From: Erythrobacter dokdonensis DSW-74
GTDB taxonomy: Bacteria; Pseudomonadota; Alphaproteobacteria; Sphingomonadales; Sphingomonadaceae
NCBI RefSeq assembly: GCF_001677335.1
Contig: NZ_LZYB01000006.1
Coordinates: 248,001 to 312,000, forward strand
Direction: 5' to 3'
Length of the DNA stretch: 64,000 nucleotides
Shown here: in pieces, positions 9,161 to 17,414 of the stretch
Numbering within the stretch: the first letter of the stretch is position 1
Layout of the letters: each line of letters starts with the position of its first letter
Notes under the pieces: model-generated
Told to the model about the DNA's origin: nothing
Databases searched by the model: none
Seen by the model: the letters and a program-made list of their open reading frames with translations, nothing else
Program-made: the position numbers and the translations under genes

Positions 9161-10723
9161 GTGAGCGCGCGAGTCGCCGTGATCGGAGCCGGTATCGGCG
9201 GGTTGACGAGCGCCGCGCTGCTCGCTGCCCGCGGCTGCGATGTGACCGTGCTGGAGAAAGAGGCCTGGGTCGGCGGCAAGGCGCGCCGTGTTCTGGTCGA
9301 CGGTGCCGAAGTGGACGGCGGCCCCACGGTCTTTACCTATCGCGAAGTGTTCGACGAGGTCTTCGCCGCCTGCGGAGCGCGGCTTGACGACCATGTGAAG
9401 GTCGCCCGTGCCGAGGTTATCGCCCGCCATGCCTGGGACGCGCGCGGGAGCCTCGACCTTTACGACGATCCCGAACGCAGCGCCGATGCGGTCGGCGCCT
9501 TTGCCGGGGCCGAGGCTGCGCGCGGACTGCGCGCCTTCATGCGCGAGGCACAGCGTATCTTCGAGGTGCTCGAAGACCCCTTCCTGCGCGGTGACAAGGC
9601 CTCCACGCCCTTGCCGATGATGTGGAAGATCGGTCCGTGGAAGATCGCAGACATGCTCGCCATGCGTCCGTTCGACCGGATGTGGGACGCGCTGGGCGAG
9701 CACTTCAGGGATCCGCGCCTGCAGCAATTGTTCGGCCGCTATGCCACCTATTGCGGCTCTTCCCCCTTCGCCGCGCCCGCCACGCTGATGCTGATCGCCC
9801 ATCTGGAGGCGCGCGGTGTGTGGCTGATCGAGGGCGGCATCCATGCGCTTGCCAGGGCGCTCGCCACGATTGCCGAGCGGCAGGGCGCGCGGGTGCGCAC
9901 CAATGCGGGCGTGGCCGAGGTGCTCACCGCCGGGGGCCGCGCAAGCGGGGTGCGGCTGGCGAGCGGCGAGGTGATCCCCGCCGATATCGTGATCTGCAAC
10001 GGTGATCCTTCAGCGCTGGCCACCGGGCGTTTCGGCGAGGGTGTGCGGCGCGCGGTGCCCTCGATCCCCCCGGCCAAGCGCTCGCTCTCGGCGCTGGTGT
10101 GGTATGTCCACTCGCGCACACAGGGTTTCGACCTGTCGCACCACAACGTGTTCTTCTCGACCGATTACCCGCGCGAGTTCCGCGAGATCGGCGAGGGTCG
10201 TCCCCCTTCGGAGCCGACCGTCTATGTCTGCGCCATCGACCGCGGCGCGGGCGACAAGGCGCCGCCGCCAAGTGGTCGCGAGCGGCTCCAGATCATCGTC
10301 AACGCGCCCGCCAATGGCGATCTGCGCCACTATTCACCCGAGGAGAGAGAGCGATGCACCCACGCCATGACGGCCACGCTGAAGCGCTGCGGCCTCACGC
10401 TGGAGGATCCGCTGGAACACCAGCTCATGACGCCCGAGGACTGGGAGGGACTGTTCCCGGCCACGGGCGGCGCGCTTTATGGCAGAGCGTCGCACGGCTG
10501 GGCGGCTTCTTTCCAGCGGCAGGGCCCGAGGACCCGGCTACCCGGGCTCTATTGCGCGGGCGGGGCGACCCATCCGGCGGCTGGGGTGCCCATGGCAGCC
10601 TTGTCCGGGCAGCTGGCAGCAAGGGTGATCGCGAAGGACCTCGCTTCGATGAAGACGTTCCGGCAGGCGGCTATTCCTGGTGGTATGTCGACGCCATCAG
10701 CGACGACGGGCAACATGGGCTGA
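9161..10723 (+). CDS. crtD: Hydroxyneurosporene / 1-hydroxycarotenoid desaturase
   Basis: This 520-residue FAD-dependent desaturase of the phytoene-desaturase (CrtI/CrtN) superfamily introduces the 3,4 double bond in spirilloxanthin-type carotenoids. The N-terminal FAD motif VIGAGIGGLTSAALLAARG precedes VGGKARR, and the C-terminal signature YCAGGATHPAAGVPMAALSG-type region spans about residues 464-485. The GTG start at 9161 follows GGGAGG; an in-frame GTG 21 nt earlier is less well placed. Its identity as crtD rather than crtI rests on the context crtC/crtF. Its 3' end overlaps crtC. Confidence 0.88.
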   Translation: MSARVAVIGAGIGGLTSAALLAARGCDVTVLEKEAWVGGKARRVLVDGAEVDGGPTVFTYREVFDEVFAACGARLDDHVKVARAEVIARHAWDARGSLDLYDDPERSADAVGAFAGAEAARGLRAFMREAQRIFEVLEDPFLRGDKASTPLPMMWKIGPWKIADMLAMRPFDRMWDALGEHFRDPRLQQLFGRYATYCGSSPFAAPATLMLIAHLEARGVWLIEGGIHALARALATIAERQGARVRTNAGVAEVLTAGGRASGVRLASGEVIPADIVICNGDPSALATGRFGEGVRRAVPSIPPAKRSLSALVWYVHSRTQGFDLSHHNVFFSTDYPREFREIGEGRPPSEPTVYVCAIDRGAGDKAPPPSGRERLQIIVNAPANGDLRHYSPEERERCTHAMTATLKRCGLTLEDPLEHQLMTPEDWEGLFPATGGALYGRASHGWAASFQRQGPRTRLPGLYCAGGATHPAAGVPMAALSGQLAARVIAKDLASMKTFRQAAIPGGMSTPSATTGNMG

Positions 10724-11562
10724 CGATCATTGCCTTTCTGGGCTCCGTATTCTCGCCCTACTACAAGAAGAGCGGACGCGGCGATCCGCTGAACCACGTC
10801 TCGCTCAACGTGGCGCTTTACGGCCCGCAGGCGCGCTGGGCGATGACCGAGCGCAGCGCCGGTGCGCTGACCCGCGACCCGAACAATCTCGTGATCGGGC
10901 CGAGCGCTGTGCGCTGGGAAAACGGCGCGCTCACCATCGAGATCCATGAAGGCGACACCCGCCTGTTCGTGCCCTGGCAGCGCCCTGTCAGAGGCAGGGT
11001 GCGCGTGTTTCCCGAAGCCCTGAACCGCGTTGCCTTCGCGCTCGACGGCAAGGAAAGCCACATCTGGCACTGCCTTGCCCCGCGCGCGCGGATCGAGGTG
11101 GAGATGGAATCGCCCGGCGTTTCGTGGAGCGGCAAAGGCTATCTCGATCACAACCGCGGGGCCGAGCCGCTGGAGACGGGCTTCAACACCTGGCACTGGT
11201 CGCGCGCCCATCTGAAGGAAGGTGCGCTGGTGTGCTACGAGGGTGAGCGCGGCGACGGATCGCTGTTCGCCAGCGCGCTCAGGTTCGACCGGCACGGCGT
11301 GCCCGAGCCGGTCGACCTGCCGCCGATCGCCCAGCTGCCGCGCAGCAAGTGGCGCATTGACCGGCGCACCCGTTCCGACATCGGCGTGGCGCAGGTGCGC
11401 CGGACCTGGGAGGATACGCCCTTCTACGCCCGCTCCGAACTGGCCTCGCGCTTTGCCGGCGAAGAGGTGGTGACGGTGCAGGAAAGCCTCGACATGCGGC
11501 GCTTTTCCTCGGGCATTGTCCAGTTCATGCTGCCCTACCGGATGCCCAGAAAGACCCGGTGA
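10552..11562 (+). CDS. crtC: Hydroxyneurosporene synthase (acyclic carotenoid 1,2-hydratase)
   Basis: This protein adds water to the 1,2 double bond of neurosporene or lycopene, the first step toward methoxylated carotenoids. The core GGYSWWYVDAISDDGQHGLT, FLGSVFSPYY, HVSLNVALYG, WAMTERS and SWSGKGYLDHN matches the CrtC family. The start is uncertain. Recognisable homology begins near 10650, which lies inside crtD in another frame. A TTG at 10552 and an ATG at 10354 are the in-frame candidates, so the overlap with crtD is at least 170 bp. Confidence 0.85.
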   Translation: MRGRGDPSGGWGAHGSLVRAAGSKGDREGPRFDEDVPAGGYSWWYVDAISDDGQHGLTIIAFLGSVFSPYYKKSGRGDPLNHVSLNVALYGPQARWAMTERSAGALTRDPNNLVIGPSAVRWENGALTIEIHEGDTRLFVPWQRPVRGRVRVFPEALNRVAFALDGKESHIWHCLAPRARIEVEMESPGVSWSGKGYLDHNRGAEPLETGFNTWHWSRAHLKEGALVCYEGERGDGSLFASALRFDRHGVPEPVDLPPIAQLPRSKWRIDRRTRSDIGVAQVRRTWEDTPFYARSELASRFAGEEVVTVQESLDMRRFSSGIVQFMLPYRMPRKTR

Positions 11563-11617
11563 GTCCAAGCGGCCAGGCCGCAGGTCCTCTGCCTGGGGCC
11601 CGGCGCGGTTGCGATGG

Positions 11618-12262
11618 CTAGGCAGCCGCGAACAGCAGTCGCCCCGGACCGAGCCGTTCCAGCACGTCCGCGATTTCGCCGCGCTCGAAGGCAAAGCAGC
11701 CGAGACTGCGCCCGATCCGGCCATGCCGGCGTGCCATCTCGCCATCGACATAGTCCGCGCCGTGGATCACGATCGCGCGGGCGAAAGCCTTGTCGTTTTC
11801 CGCGTCGAGACCGTGCAGACGGCGCGAGCGCCCATGCTTTCCGACATAGGTTTCCCCCGTCAGGAAGCTGCCGCGCGAGGACGCGTTCGAGCCGGGGCGG
11901 TTGGAAAATTGTCGGGCAAAGCCGCTATTGGCCGGATCCGAACCGCGGCCGTGCGAGACGAGGTATGACTTCTCGATCCGGCCCCCCGCGACATCGACCA
12001 GCATGAAGCGCATTTCCTTCGAGTGCTGCGAATAGTCCGCCAAGGCGATGCGGTCGCGGTGGACGATTCTCGAACTATTACGGTCAAGCGCGGCCAGCGC
12101 GCTTTGCAGCGCGGGCGGCATGTCCGGCCGTGCGGGTCGGGCGGGCAGTGGCGGGGGCGAAGGCGAGTTGCGCAGCACCGGGCTGGCAAGCGTGGTCGGG
12201 GCGATCAGGCCCGCGCCGGCGATCAGCGCGGCGCCCAGTACCTGGCGGCGATGGAGGGTCAT
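11618..12262 (-). CDS. Secreted L,D-transpeptidase catalytic-domain protein
   Basis: This 214-residue protein starts MTLHRRQVLGAALIAGAG, a twin-arginine-like signal. The catalytic part resembles the murein L,D-transpeptidase family: SHGRGSDPANSGFARQFSN, then IHGADYVD with the histidine, and GRSLGCFAF with the nucleophilic cysteine. Such enzymes form or edit meso-DAP cross-links or attach proteins to peptidoglycan. A longer upstream open frame overlaps the divergent gene and is rejected. It is convergent with crtC and divergent from the second transpeptidase across a 79-bp gap. Confidence 0.82.
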   Translation of the reverse strand: MTLHRRQVLGAALIAGAGLIAPTTLASPVLRNSPSPPPLPARPARPDMPPALQSALAALDRNSSRIVHRDRIALADYSQHSKEMRFMLVDVAGGRIEKSYLVSHGRGSDPANSGFARQFSNRPGSNASSRGSFLTGETYVGKHGRSRRLHGLDAENDKAFARAIVIHGADYVDGEMARRHGRIGRSLGCFAFERGEIADVLERLGPGRLLFAAA

Positions 12263-12341
12263 GTGCGGTCCGAAGGGTTCGTGTTTTGCCTCCACATCGT
12301 GCCTTGGTGTAGGGATACAAGCGGGACGGGAGATATTGTCG

Positions 12342-13556
12342 ATGAGACGTGGCCTGATTGCGGCGATCCTTGCTTTGCTGCTGGCAGCGCCGGCGGCCGC
12401 ACAGGCATCCGGCCCGCAGGCAGCGGCATGGAGTCCCGCACAGCTGGCAAGCCTCGTGCGCTGGATCGAGGCAGCGCCCGATGATGCATTGCCCCGGCTT
12501 TCGGTCGCAGCGCTCGATGCGGCGATTGCATCGGGCGAGCCGCAGCGCATCGACGCGCAGGCGACAGGGCTGGCCCTGCGCCTTGCCCGCATGCACCTGA
12601 TGGGCCGGGCCTCTCCTTCCGAGCGCACCGGATGGAGAATTGTGGACACCGATGATGCGGCGGCACTCGTACCCATGCTCGATCAGGCGCTGGCGAGCGA
12701 CACGCTCGACACCTTCTTTGCGCTTCAGCGTCCGGCTCACCACGAATATGGCGCGCTGCGTCAGGCCTATGCGGGCGAGAGCGATCCGTCGCGGCGGCTG
12801 GCCATCGCACGCAACATGGAGCGCTGGCGCTGGATGCCCCGCTCGCTCGGCGAGGAGTATGTGCTCGTCAATGCCGCCCGCTTCGAGGCAGGCCTGTGGC
12901 GGGCGGGAGAGCAGGCCGGCACATGGCGCGTGATCGTCGGCAAGCCATCCACGCCGACGCCGGTATTCGGCACGCGTATCGAAGGCGTCACCCTGAACCC
13001 ATGGTGGGAGATTCCGGCCAGCATCGTGCGTGAAAGCGTGGGCGCGCTGGTGCGCCGCAATCCCGCGCTGGCGCGGCAGAGGGGCTATGTCTGGTCGGGC
13101 GGCCGCTATCGCCAGCGGCCGGGGCCGGGCAATGCGCTGGGCCAGATGAAGCTGGCGATGCCCAATCCGTTCTCGGTCTACATGCACGACACGCCATCGA
13201 AGCAATTGTTCGACGAGGAGGTGCGCGCCTTCAGCCACGGCTGTATCCGTACCGGCGATGCGATTGGCTATGCGGCGACGCTGCTCGAAGGCGTAAAGAC
13301 CCGCAGCGAAGTCGATGCAATTGTCGCCTCGGGCAAGACGACGACCATCCCGCTGGCCCGTCCGGTACCGATCTATGTCGCCTACTTCACTGCCGTGAGC
13401 GATGGCGAGAGCGAGGGCGGCGTTGCGATCTTGCCGGACATCTACCGGCGGGACGGGGCCATCAGTGTGATGCCCGATGCCGTTGTGCAGCGCACGAGCG
13501 AGGCTGAAGGTCATAACGGAGAAGTCGCCGGGGGCGGGCCCGGCGGCTGCGCCTAG
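12342..13556 (+). CDS. YcbB-type L,D-transpeptidase
   Basis: This 404-residue protein has a cleavable signal peptide (MRRGLIAAILALLLAAPAAAQ). A scaffold with NMERWRWMPRSLGEEYVLVN is typical of LdtD/YcbB. The YkuD catalytic domain includes TRIEGVTLNPWWEIPASI and the active-site SHGCIRTGDA near residue 298. It is predicted to make 3-3 peptidoglycan cross-links in the periplasm. GGGAG lies 7-8 nt before the ATG. Its TAG stop overlaps the stop of the small membrane-protein gene on the other strand. It belongs to cell-wall biology, although it lies inside the photosynthesis cluster. Confidence 0.88.
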   Translation: MRRGLIAAILALLLAAPAAAQASGPQAAAWSPAQLASLVRWIEAAPDDALPRLSVAALDAAIASGEPQRIDAQATGLALRLARMHLMGRASPSERTGWRIVDTDDAAALVPMLDQALASDTLDTFFALQRPAHHEYGALRQAYAGESDPSRRLAIARNMERWRWMPRSLGEEYVLVNAARFEAGLWRAGEQAGTWRVIVGKPSTPTPVFGTRIEGVTLNPWWEIPASIVRESVGALVRRNPALARQRGYVWSGGRYRQRPGPGNALGQMKLAMPNPFSVYMHDTPSKQLFDEEVRAFSHGCIRTGDAIGYAATLLEGVKTRSEVDAIVASGKTTTIPLARPVPIYVAYFTAVSDGESEGGVAILPDIYRRDGAISVMPDAVVQRTSEAEGHNGEVAGGGPGGCA

Positions 13557-13720
13557 CCGGTCGGCGGATTGCCGTCTTTCTCCGCTGCTTCCTTCGCCGC
13601 CTTCTCGGCGCGGGTTTTCTTCAGCATGCGGTCCATCTTGAGCCATTGCCACACGCCAAAGCCGATCGCGATGCCATAGAAGAACACGATCTCGATCCAG
13701 CCGAAATTGCCGCTTGCCAT
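13553..13720 (-). CDS. Small single-pass membrane protein
   Basis: This 55-residue protein starts MASGNFGWIEIVFFYGIAIGFG after a good GGAGAG ribosome-binding site. One transmembrane helix (about residues 8-26) is followed by WLKMDRM and a lysine/alanine/glutamate-rich cytoplasmic tail, KKTRAEKAAKEAAEKDG. It sits 10 bp downstream of bchO in the bchIDO operon. No family is recognised. Its position suggests a helper or an anchor for chelatase-associated proteins, but this is only context. Confidence 0.6.
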   Translation of the reverse strand: MASGNFGWIEIVFFYGIAIGFGVWQWLKMDRMLKKTRAEKAAKEAAEKDGNPPTG

Positions 13721-13730
13721 GGCGCCTCTC

Positions 13731-14603
13731 CTATCGCTTGGCCACAAGGAAATCCGCGATCAGCGCGGCGGCCTTTTCGGGGGCTTCCTCGTGGGCAAGA
13801 TGACCCAGACCGGGCAGCACTTCAAGCCGCGCGTCGGGCAGCCAGCCCGCTGCGTCCTTTGCCCAGCCTAGGGGGATCGCGGGATCCTTGGCTCCGTGGA
13901 CCAGCAGCACGGGGTTTGCCACCTCGTCCATCCGCGCACGAAGGCTCGGCAAGTCCCAGTTGGCCATCATGGCCAGGCCTCCGCCCGCATGCTCGGCATT
14001 CTTGAACAGGGTGCGGTAGCATTCGAAGCCAGCCGGATCGATCCGCGAGGCCGTCGAGCGCCACAGGAAGCGCCGCGCGCCGCCGGCCCAGTCGATCGTG
14101 CCGGAGAACAGGCGCGGCACCAGCGGGTTGACGAACATCGCCTTGGCGATCGCGGGATAGATCTGCGCCAGCGGCCCCGGGAACGGGCGCAGCGCGGCGG
14201 ACAGGCCGACAATCGGCCCGCCAAACCCGTGCGCCAGCGCCAGTTGCAGCGCGATGGCCGAGCCTGCCGAATGGCCGATGATCGCTGCGGGTTCCAGTTC
14301 CAGCGTCTTCAGCAAACCGGCGACCTCGCCTGCCATCGCGGGCAGGCTCATCGCGTAGGCGTCGTGACCGGTGGTGAAGGCGTGGCGCGGCAGATCGGGG
14401 GCGATCACGGTGTAATCGCGCGCCAGCAGCGGCATCAGGTCGCGCCACGAATGGACAGAGGCGCCGGTGCCGTGGAGCAGCAGCAAGGGCGGACCGGAGC
14501 CCATCCGCTGCACATGCCAGCGCGCCTTGCCGAGGGTGACGAAGTCGCTCGCCTCGCGGTGCGGCCAGATCAGCCCTTCGCGCTCCCAGTCGAGGCGGCT
14601 CAT
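13731..14603 (-). CDS. bchO: Mg-chelatase-associated alpha/beta hydrolase
   Basis: This 290-residue alpha/beta-fold protein has the oxyanion region LLLLHGTGASVHSW, nucleophile elbow IIGHSAGSAIA (Ser near residue 112) and the C-terminal histidine of GLGHLAHEEAP. BchO is regularly found with bchI and bchD; its exact role in bacteriochlorophyll synthesis is not settled. It overlaps bchD by 4 nt (ATGA), so it is co-translated with the chelatase. Confidence 0.93.
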   Translation of the reverse strand: MSRLDWEREGLIWPHREASDFVTLGKARWHVQRMGSGPPLLLLHGTGASVHSWRDLMPLLARDYTVIAPDLPRHAFTTGHDAYAMSLPAMAGEVAGLLKTLELEPAAIIGHSAGSAIALQLALAHGFGGPIVGLSAALRPFPGPLAQIYPAIAKAMFVNPLVPRLFSGTIDWAGGARRFLWRSTASRIDPAGFECYRTLFKNAEHAGGGLAMMANWDLPSLRARMDEVANPVLLVHGAKDPAIPLGWAKDAAGWLPDARLEVLPGLGHLAHEEAPEKAAALIADFLVAKR

Positions 14604-16324
14604 GCGGCGCGCGCGGGCTGGGCGGCGTTGATCGCCGCCTGCAGCATCTTCGCATCGGCGCGCGGCAGGGCGAGGAACCGTCCGCCCATCGCATTGGCGA
14701 GCGCCGCGCCTTCGGGGCCGGGGCGGGCCGAGATGTCGACCACCAGCGCATCGATCCCGCAGGCGTAGATCGCCCTAGCAGCCGCCTCGGCATCCTCGCG
14801 CGCCTGGGCGCGGCCGGGCGCGCCGTCGGCGGCGATATTGGCGCGCCCATCGGTCAGGATCACCAGCGCCGCGCTGCGCCCGCGCGCGATCACCGCCTCG
14901 GCACATTCGCGCGCGGCGTTGAGGCCCATGGCGAGCGGCGTGCCGCCCCCGCCGGGCAGTTCGGTGAGGCTGCGGCGCGCGCGGGTGAGCGAGCGGGTGG
15001 GGGGCAGCAGCAGTTCGGCTGTGCTGCCGCGAAACGCTACCAGCGCGACTTCGGAGCGGGTGACATAGGCCTGCGCCAGCATCAGTTCGACCGCGCCCTT
15101 GGCCTCGGACAGGCGCGCCGCGGCGGCCGAGCCGCTGGCATCGACCGCAAAGATCGTGACCCTTGCGGCGCGTTCCTCGAAGCGGCGGATGCGCAGGTCT
15201 TCGCGGCGCATCAGGATCGGCGAATCGTCACCGGCATCGACCTCGCGCCGGCGCACCTGTTGCCATGGCACGGCAGCGCGCAGGGAATCGATCAGCGCCA
15301 GCTTGGCCCCTCCGCGCGGCATGCCCGGCCGCGCGCCCAGCGGCTTGCCGCGGGTCGCCGCCTTGCGCTTCTGCCCGGTGCCGCTGGCACCCGAACGGCG
15401 CGGGGCCTTGCCTTGCGCGAGCTGGGCGAGGAGATCCGCCGGGATCGCCGCCTTGGCCGCATCGACCAGCAGTTCGGACAGATCGGGTTCCTGTTGCTGC
15501 TGGTCCTGCTGCTCGTCGTCGCGCTCCTCGGCATTGTCGCCCGATCCTTCTGGCGGCGGGGGCGGGGGTTCCTGCTGGTCGTCGGGCGCGGGTTCCTCGG
15601 TGTCGTCGGCTTCCTCGGGCGGCAGGCGGGTCGCGCGCGGGGCGAGCACCAGCCGCACCGCTCCGGCAAGATCGGCTTCGGTCACAGCGTCCCGCCCGTC
15701 GAGCGCCGCAAGTCCGCGCGCGGCTTCACCGGCGAAGATCATCGCCCTGATCGAATCCACCCCCAGCATCTCGGCGGTGGCGGCGATGGCCTTCAGGGCC
15801 TTGTCGTCGAGCGGCGCGACCGCGGCGAGGCTCCCGTGCGCGGGCGCGAGTTCCACCTCCTCCCAGCGGCGCGAGGCGGAAAGATCGCAGGGGAAAGCGA
15901 GCCGCTCGGTCAGGCTGACCGGCGGGGCCTCGTCGGCCTCGCGCGCATCGTCGAGCAGCACCAGCGCGGACTGGCTTTCGTCACGCGCCTGCGCCAGCCG
16001 CCCCGCAATGGCGCCGTCCATCCGCTCGGCCATGGCGGCGATCAGCACGCCCTCGGCGGCCTCCTCGATCAACCCCTTCTGCCGGATCGGCTTGCCCGCC
16101 GCGAGACTGGCGGCGAGATCGATCCCCCCCAGCAGGCGTTCATCGTCGATATGGCCGGGCATGCGGCGCAGCGTCACCGCCTCGCCGAGAGCGGCAACCA
16201 GCGCATCGCGCGCGGGGCTGGAGCCGCGCAGCACCATCCCGCCGAACAGTTTCGGGGCAAGAGCGAACAGGCGGGCCGCGCGCACCGCCTCGTCGAGCGG
16301 GTCGGCAGCGTCGGCTGAATTCAT
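14600..16324 (-). CDS. bchD: Magnesium chelatase subunit D
   Basis: This 574-residue subunit is the AAA+/integrin-like platform of Mg-chelatase, which with BchI and BchH inserts Mg2+ into protoporphyrin IX. The N-terminal AAA-like half is degenerate (no intact Walker A, as usual). A proline- and acid-rich linker around residues 240-285 (EEPAPDDQQEPPPPPPEG) leads to a C-terminal von Willebrand A domain with the MIDAS motif DASGSAAAARLSEAKG and a TDGRAN stretch. It overlaps bchI and bchO by 4 nt each. Confidence 0.95.
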   Translation of the reverse strand: MNSADAADPLDEAVRAARLFALAPKLFGGMVLRGSSPARDALVAALGEAVTLRRMPGHIDDERLLGGIDLAASLAAGKPIRQKGLIEEAAEGVLIAAMAERMDGAIAGRLAQARDESQSALVLLDDAREADEAPPVSLTERLAFPCDLSASRRWEEVELAPAHGSLAAVAPLDDKALKAIAATAEMLGVDSIRAMIFAGEAARGLAALDGRDAVTEADLAGAVRLVLAPRATRLPPEEADDTEEPAPDDQQEPPPPPPEGSGDNAEERDDEQQDQQQQEPDLSELLVDAAKAAIPADLLAQLAQGKAPRRSGASGTGQKRKAATRGKPLGARPGMPRGGAKLALIDSLRAAVPWQQVRRREVDAGDDSPILMRREDLRIRRFEERAARVTIFAVDASGSAAAARLSEAKGAVELMLAQAYVTRSEVALVAFRGSTAELLLPPTRSLTRARRSLTELPGGGGTPLAMGLNAARECAEAVIARGRSAALVILTDGRANIAADGAPGRAQAREDAEAAARAIYACGIDALVVDISARPGPEGAALANAMGGRFLALPRADAKMLQAAINAAQPARAA

Positions 16325-17322
16325 CCGAACAGCTCTTCGATCGCGCGGGTGATGCGCACCGTGGAACCCGTCTCGTCAAGCACGTCGCGCCGCAGCCGGT
16401 GGCGCAGCGCCGAAGGCGCGATCGCGATCAAATGCTTGCGGGTCACGGCCTTGGCGCCTTCCAGCGCCGCTAGCGCGCGGGCGGCGCGCATCAGGGTGAG
16501 CTCGCCGCGCAGGCCGTCCGCGCCCACGGCAAGGCACAGCTCGGCGGCATCGCGCAGCACTTCGGGCCCGGGTTCCAGCTTGGGCAGTTTCGCCTTGCCG
16601 CGGGCGATCTTCTTGAGGATCTTCTCGTCCTCGCCCGCCCAGCGCTCGGCAAAGCCCTTGGGATCGGCCTCGTTGGCGGCGACCAGCCGCATGATCTCGA
16701 TGCGGACCTCGATATCCTTGGGGGTACGCACTTCCACCGACAGCCCGAAGCGGTCGAGCAGCTGCGGGCGCAATTCGCCCTCTTCCGGGTTGCCGCTGCC
16801 GATCAGCACGAACTTGGCCGGGTGGCGCACCGAGAGGCCCTCGCGCTCGACCACATTCTCGCCCGAGGCCGCAACATCGAGCAGCAGGTCGACAAGGTGA
16901 TCTTCGAGCAGGTTGATCTCGTCGATGTAGAGAAAGCCGCGATGCGCCTTGGCCAGCAGGCCGGGTTCGAACGCCTTTTCGCCGCTGCGCAGCGCGCGTT
17001 CGAGGTCGAGACTGCCGATCACCCTGTCCTCGGTCGCGCCCAACGGCATGTCGACGAAGGGCACCGGGCGCTTGACCAGCTTGCCCTGACCGCAGACATC
17101 CGGATAGCGCGCCTGATCTTCTTTCGATGCGCCATAGGGGCAACCATCGGCTGCCATGAGCGGCGGCATGAGGCTGGCGAGCGCGCGGGCGGCGGTGGAC
17201 TTGCCCGTGCCACGGTCGCCGAACACCATCACCCCGCCGACACTGGGATCGACCGCTGCAATCAGCAGCGCCTGCTTCATCTCGTCCTGACCGACGATCG
17301 CGGAAAAAGGAAATCGTGCCAT
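16321..17322 (-). CDS. bchI: Magnesium chelatase ATPase subunit I
   Basis: This 333-residue AAA+ ATPase drives Mg2+ insertion. Walker A is GDRGTGKS at residues 35-42. The family insert CPYGASKEDQ, Walker B FLYIDEINLLEDHLVDLLL, and sensor GSGNPEEGELRPQLLDRFGL are all present. It is the first gene of the bchIDO operon. A weak PpsR-like site (CGT-N12-ACA) lies about 60 bp upstream. Confidence 0.96.
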   Translation of the reverse strand: MARFPFSAIVGQDEMKQALLIAAVDPSVGGVMVFGDRGTGKSTAARALASLMPPLMAADGCPYGASKEDQARYPDVCGQGKLVKRPVPFVDMPLGATEDRVIGSLDLERALRSGEKAFEPGLLAKAHRGFLYIDEINLLEDHLVDLLLDVAASGENVVEREGLSVRHPAKFVLIGSGNPEEGELRPQLLDRFGLSVEVRTPKDIEVRIEIMRLVAANEADPKGFAERWAGEDEKILKKIARGKAKLPKLEPGPEVLRDAAELCLAVGADGLRGELTLMRAARALAALEGAKAVTRKHLIAIAPSALRHRLRRDVLDETGSTVRITRAIEELFG

Positions 17323-17380
17323 AGTGGGCGACCTTGTAACGCCCGCATCAGGCGGGACAAGAGGAAGTTGGACACCCTCG

Positions 17381-17398
17381 CGTCAATCTGACTTTACA
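17381..17398 (-). promoter_or_regulatory. Imperfect PpsR-like site upstream of bchI
   Basis: Read on the minus strand the sequence is TGT-N12-ACG (17398 to 17381), one base off the TGT-N12-ACA consensus, about 60 bp upstream of bchI. It also overlaps the 3' end of the region downstream of the iron-transporter permease gene. With one mismatch in a short motif it may be chance. Confidence 0.3.
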
Positions 17399-17414
17399 GT
17401 ATCGTCCGGCAGGC

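Noticed and set aside
11618..12676. Long N-terminal extension of the first L,D-transpeptidase
   Set aside because: The extension overlaps the divergent transpeptidase gene; the signal-like MTLHRRQVLGA start at 12262 is far more credible.
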